The position numbers were made by a program, and so were the translations under genes. A model generated the notes under the pieces. It was not told where the DNA came from. It worked only from the letters and a program-made list of their open reading frames with translations, and did not search any database. This document shows, in pieces, positions 4,347 to 5,120 of a stretch of DNA of 5,120 nt (positions are counted from its first letter, which is position 1; the number at the start of each line of letters is the position of its first letter). Source of the DNA: Candidatus Woesearchaeota archaeon (lineage in GTDB: Archaea > Nanobdellota > Nanobdellia > Woesearchaeales > UBA525); contig DUGD01000097.1 of the NCBI GenBank assembly GCA_013331575.1, forward strand, positions 6,987-12,106, written 5' to 3'.

Positions 4347-5120
4347 ATGAAGAAGAACGAGACGCAGATTCCCCCCACAACGCTCATGACACGCATCGCA
4401 GTGAGCGCGTTCGTACTCATCGGCCTCATCATCGCAAGCACGATCATCGCGGCGATCATGGCGGACGATAACGATCTCGCGGATGCGAACACCGCGCACA
4501 TCACCGTGAGCGGCGTGATAGTCACGGAAGGAGACGACGGGATCTGGGGCGGCGGCATGGCGAGCAGCACCGAGATCGTGCGCGAGCTCGAAGAGGCACG
4601 CGATGATGACAAGATACAAGCGGTGCTACTCGAGATCAACAGTCCTGGCGGGAGCCCTGTCGCGTCCGACGAGATAGCGCAAGCGGTGAAAAGCGTGCGC
4701 GCGGCGAACAAGACAGTCGTCGCCTGGATCCGCGAGGAGGGTGCGAGCGGCGGATACTGGGTGGCATCGGCCGCCGACCACATCGTCGTGCACCGCATGA
4801 GCGTCACGGGATCGATAGGCGTCTACGGATCGTACCTGCAGTTCGACGAATTCATCGATGATTGGAACGTCTCCTACAACCGGCTCGTCTCTGGCGAGCG
4901 CAAGGACATCGGCGATCCGTTCGTCGATCTCGACGATGGCCGCAAGGAATTCCTGCAGCGCAAACTCGATAAGCTGCACGGTTTCTTCATCGAGGAGGTC
5001 GCGACGAACCGCAATATGAGCGTGGAGACGGTCGAAGTGATAGCAGACGGCGGCATACTCCTGGGTATCGAAGCGAAAGAGGAAGACCTCGTGGACGAGC
5101 TCGGCGGCAAACCGGAGGCC
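4347..5120 (+). CDS. sppA: Signal peptide peptidase SppA (N-terminal 258 residues, runs off the window)
   Basis: SppA is a membrane-anchored serine protease of the crotonase-like fold that degrades signal peptides left in the membrane after export. The visible 258 residues begin with a short basic tail and one membrane anchor (about 16-38). The catalytic domain includes LLEINSPGGSPVASDEI (94-110), GASGGYWVASAADHIV (132-147) and SVTGSIGVYG (152-161). S134 in ASGGY and K186 in GERKDIGDP are 52 residues apart, the spacing of the Ser/Lys dyad in short bacterial and archaeal SppA. The visible end (LGIEAKEEDLVDELGG) matches the late VDELGG block, so only the last few dozen residues should be missing. 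It is the half-size archaeal/Bacillus form, not the double-domain E. coli form. The gene follows the RDD gene by 44 bases, probably in one transcript. Confidence 0.94.
   Translation, partial: MKKNETQIPPTTLMTRIAVSAFVLIGLIIASTIIAAIMADDNDLADANTAHITVSGVIVTEGDDGIWGGGMASSTEIVRELEEARDDDKIQAVLLEINSPGGSPVASDEIAQAVKSVRAANKTVVAWIREEGASGGYWVASAADHIVVHRMSVTGSIGVYGSYLQFDEFIDDWNVSYNRLVSGERKDIGDPFVDLDDGRKEFLQRKLDKLHGFFIEEVATNRNMSVETVEVIADGGILLGIEAKEEDLVDELGGKPEA

Noticed and set aside
4292..4807. 171-residue minus-strand frame opposite sppA
   Set aside because: It is Ser/Ala/Met-rich, overlaps the conserved SppA catalytic region and also covers the promoter-free gap. The plus frame has the Ser/Lys dyad and a ribosome binding site.

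Overview
This window reads as a piece of an archaeal chromosome. Two proteins have the archaeal/eukaryotic form of the translation apparatus: the C-terminus of ribosomal protein S7 (1-252) and a complete translation initiation factor aIF1A (3386-3724, minus). Most transcription units are preceded by BRE plus TATA-like boxes about 26-31 bases before the start codon, the archaeal layout for leaderless or nearly leaderless mRNAs. Internal operon genes and two others instead use GGTGA/AGGTG Shine-Dalgarno sites. GC content looks moderate by eye, with some AT-richer genes. Gene packing is tight, and at both convergent junctions the stop codons overlap. An uncultivated archaeal lineage (for example DPANN-like) is my inference; nothing here fixes the taxon.

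Layout from left to right. S7 ends at 252 and is followed by a T-rich terminator. A gene-free stretch of about 350 bases (253-599) is full of inverted repeats, including a 16-pair stem at 501-544. Next comes a forward operon of three genes: lspA (signal peptidase II, 600-1172), an unrecognised 108-residue protein that starts on an ATGA overlap, and a 206-residue protein resembling a degenerate Rossmann-fold/SAM-methyltransferase. Facing it is a 120-residue orphan gene on the minus strand (2119-2481). Upstream of that orphan, a divergent intergenic region carries a perfect 16-bp palindrome and the promoter of a 239-residue four-helix membrane protein (2670-3389). That gene runs tail to tail into aIF1A. 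aIF1A shares a divergent promoter region with an RDD-family membrane protein (3820-4302), which is followed by sppA (signal peptide peptidase, from 4347 past the window edge).

Functional picture. Besides translation genes, the theme is the membrane and protein export. LspA removes lipoprotein signal peptides inside the membrane, and SppA degrades released signal peptides. Bacterial-type LspA is unusual in archaea, so its presence with all recognisable motifs, heading an operon with two uncharacterised partners, is the main biological point of interest. The structured intergenic stretch before it, the operator-like palindrome at 2609-2624 and the internal duplication of the 239-residue membrane protein are the other signals not explained by routine annotation.
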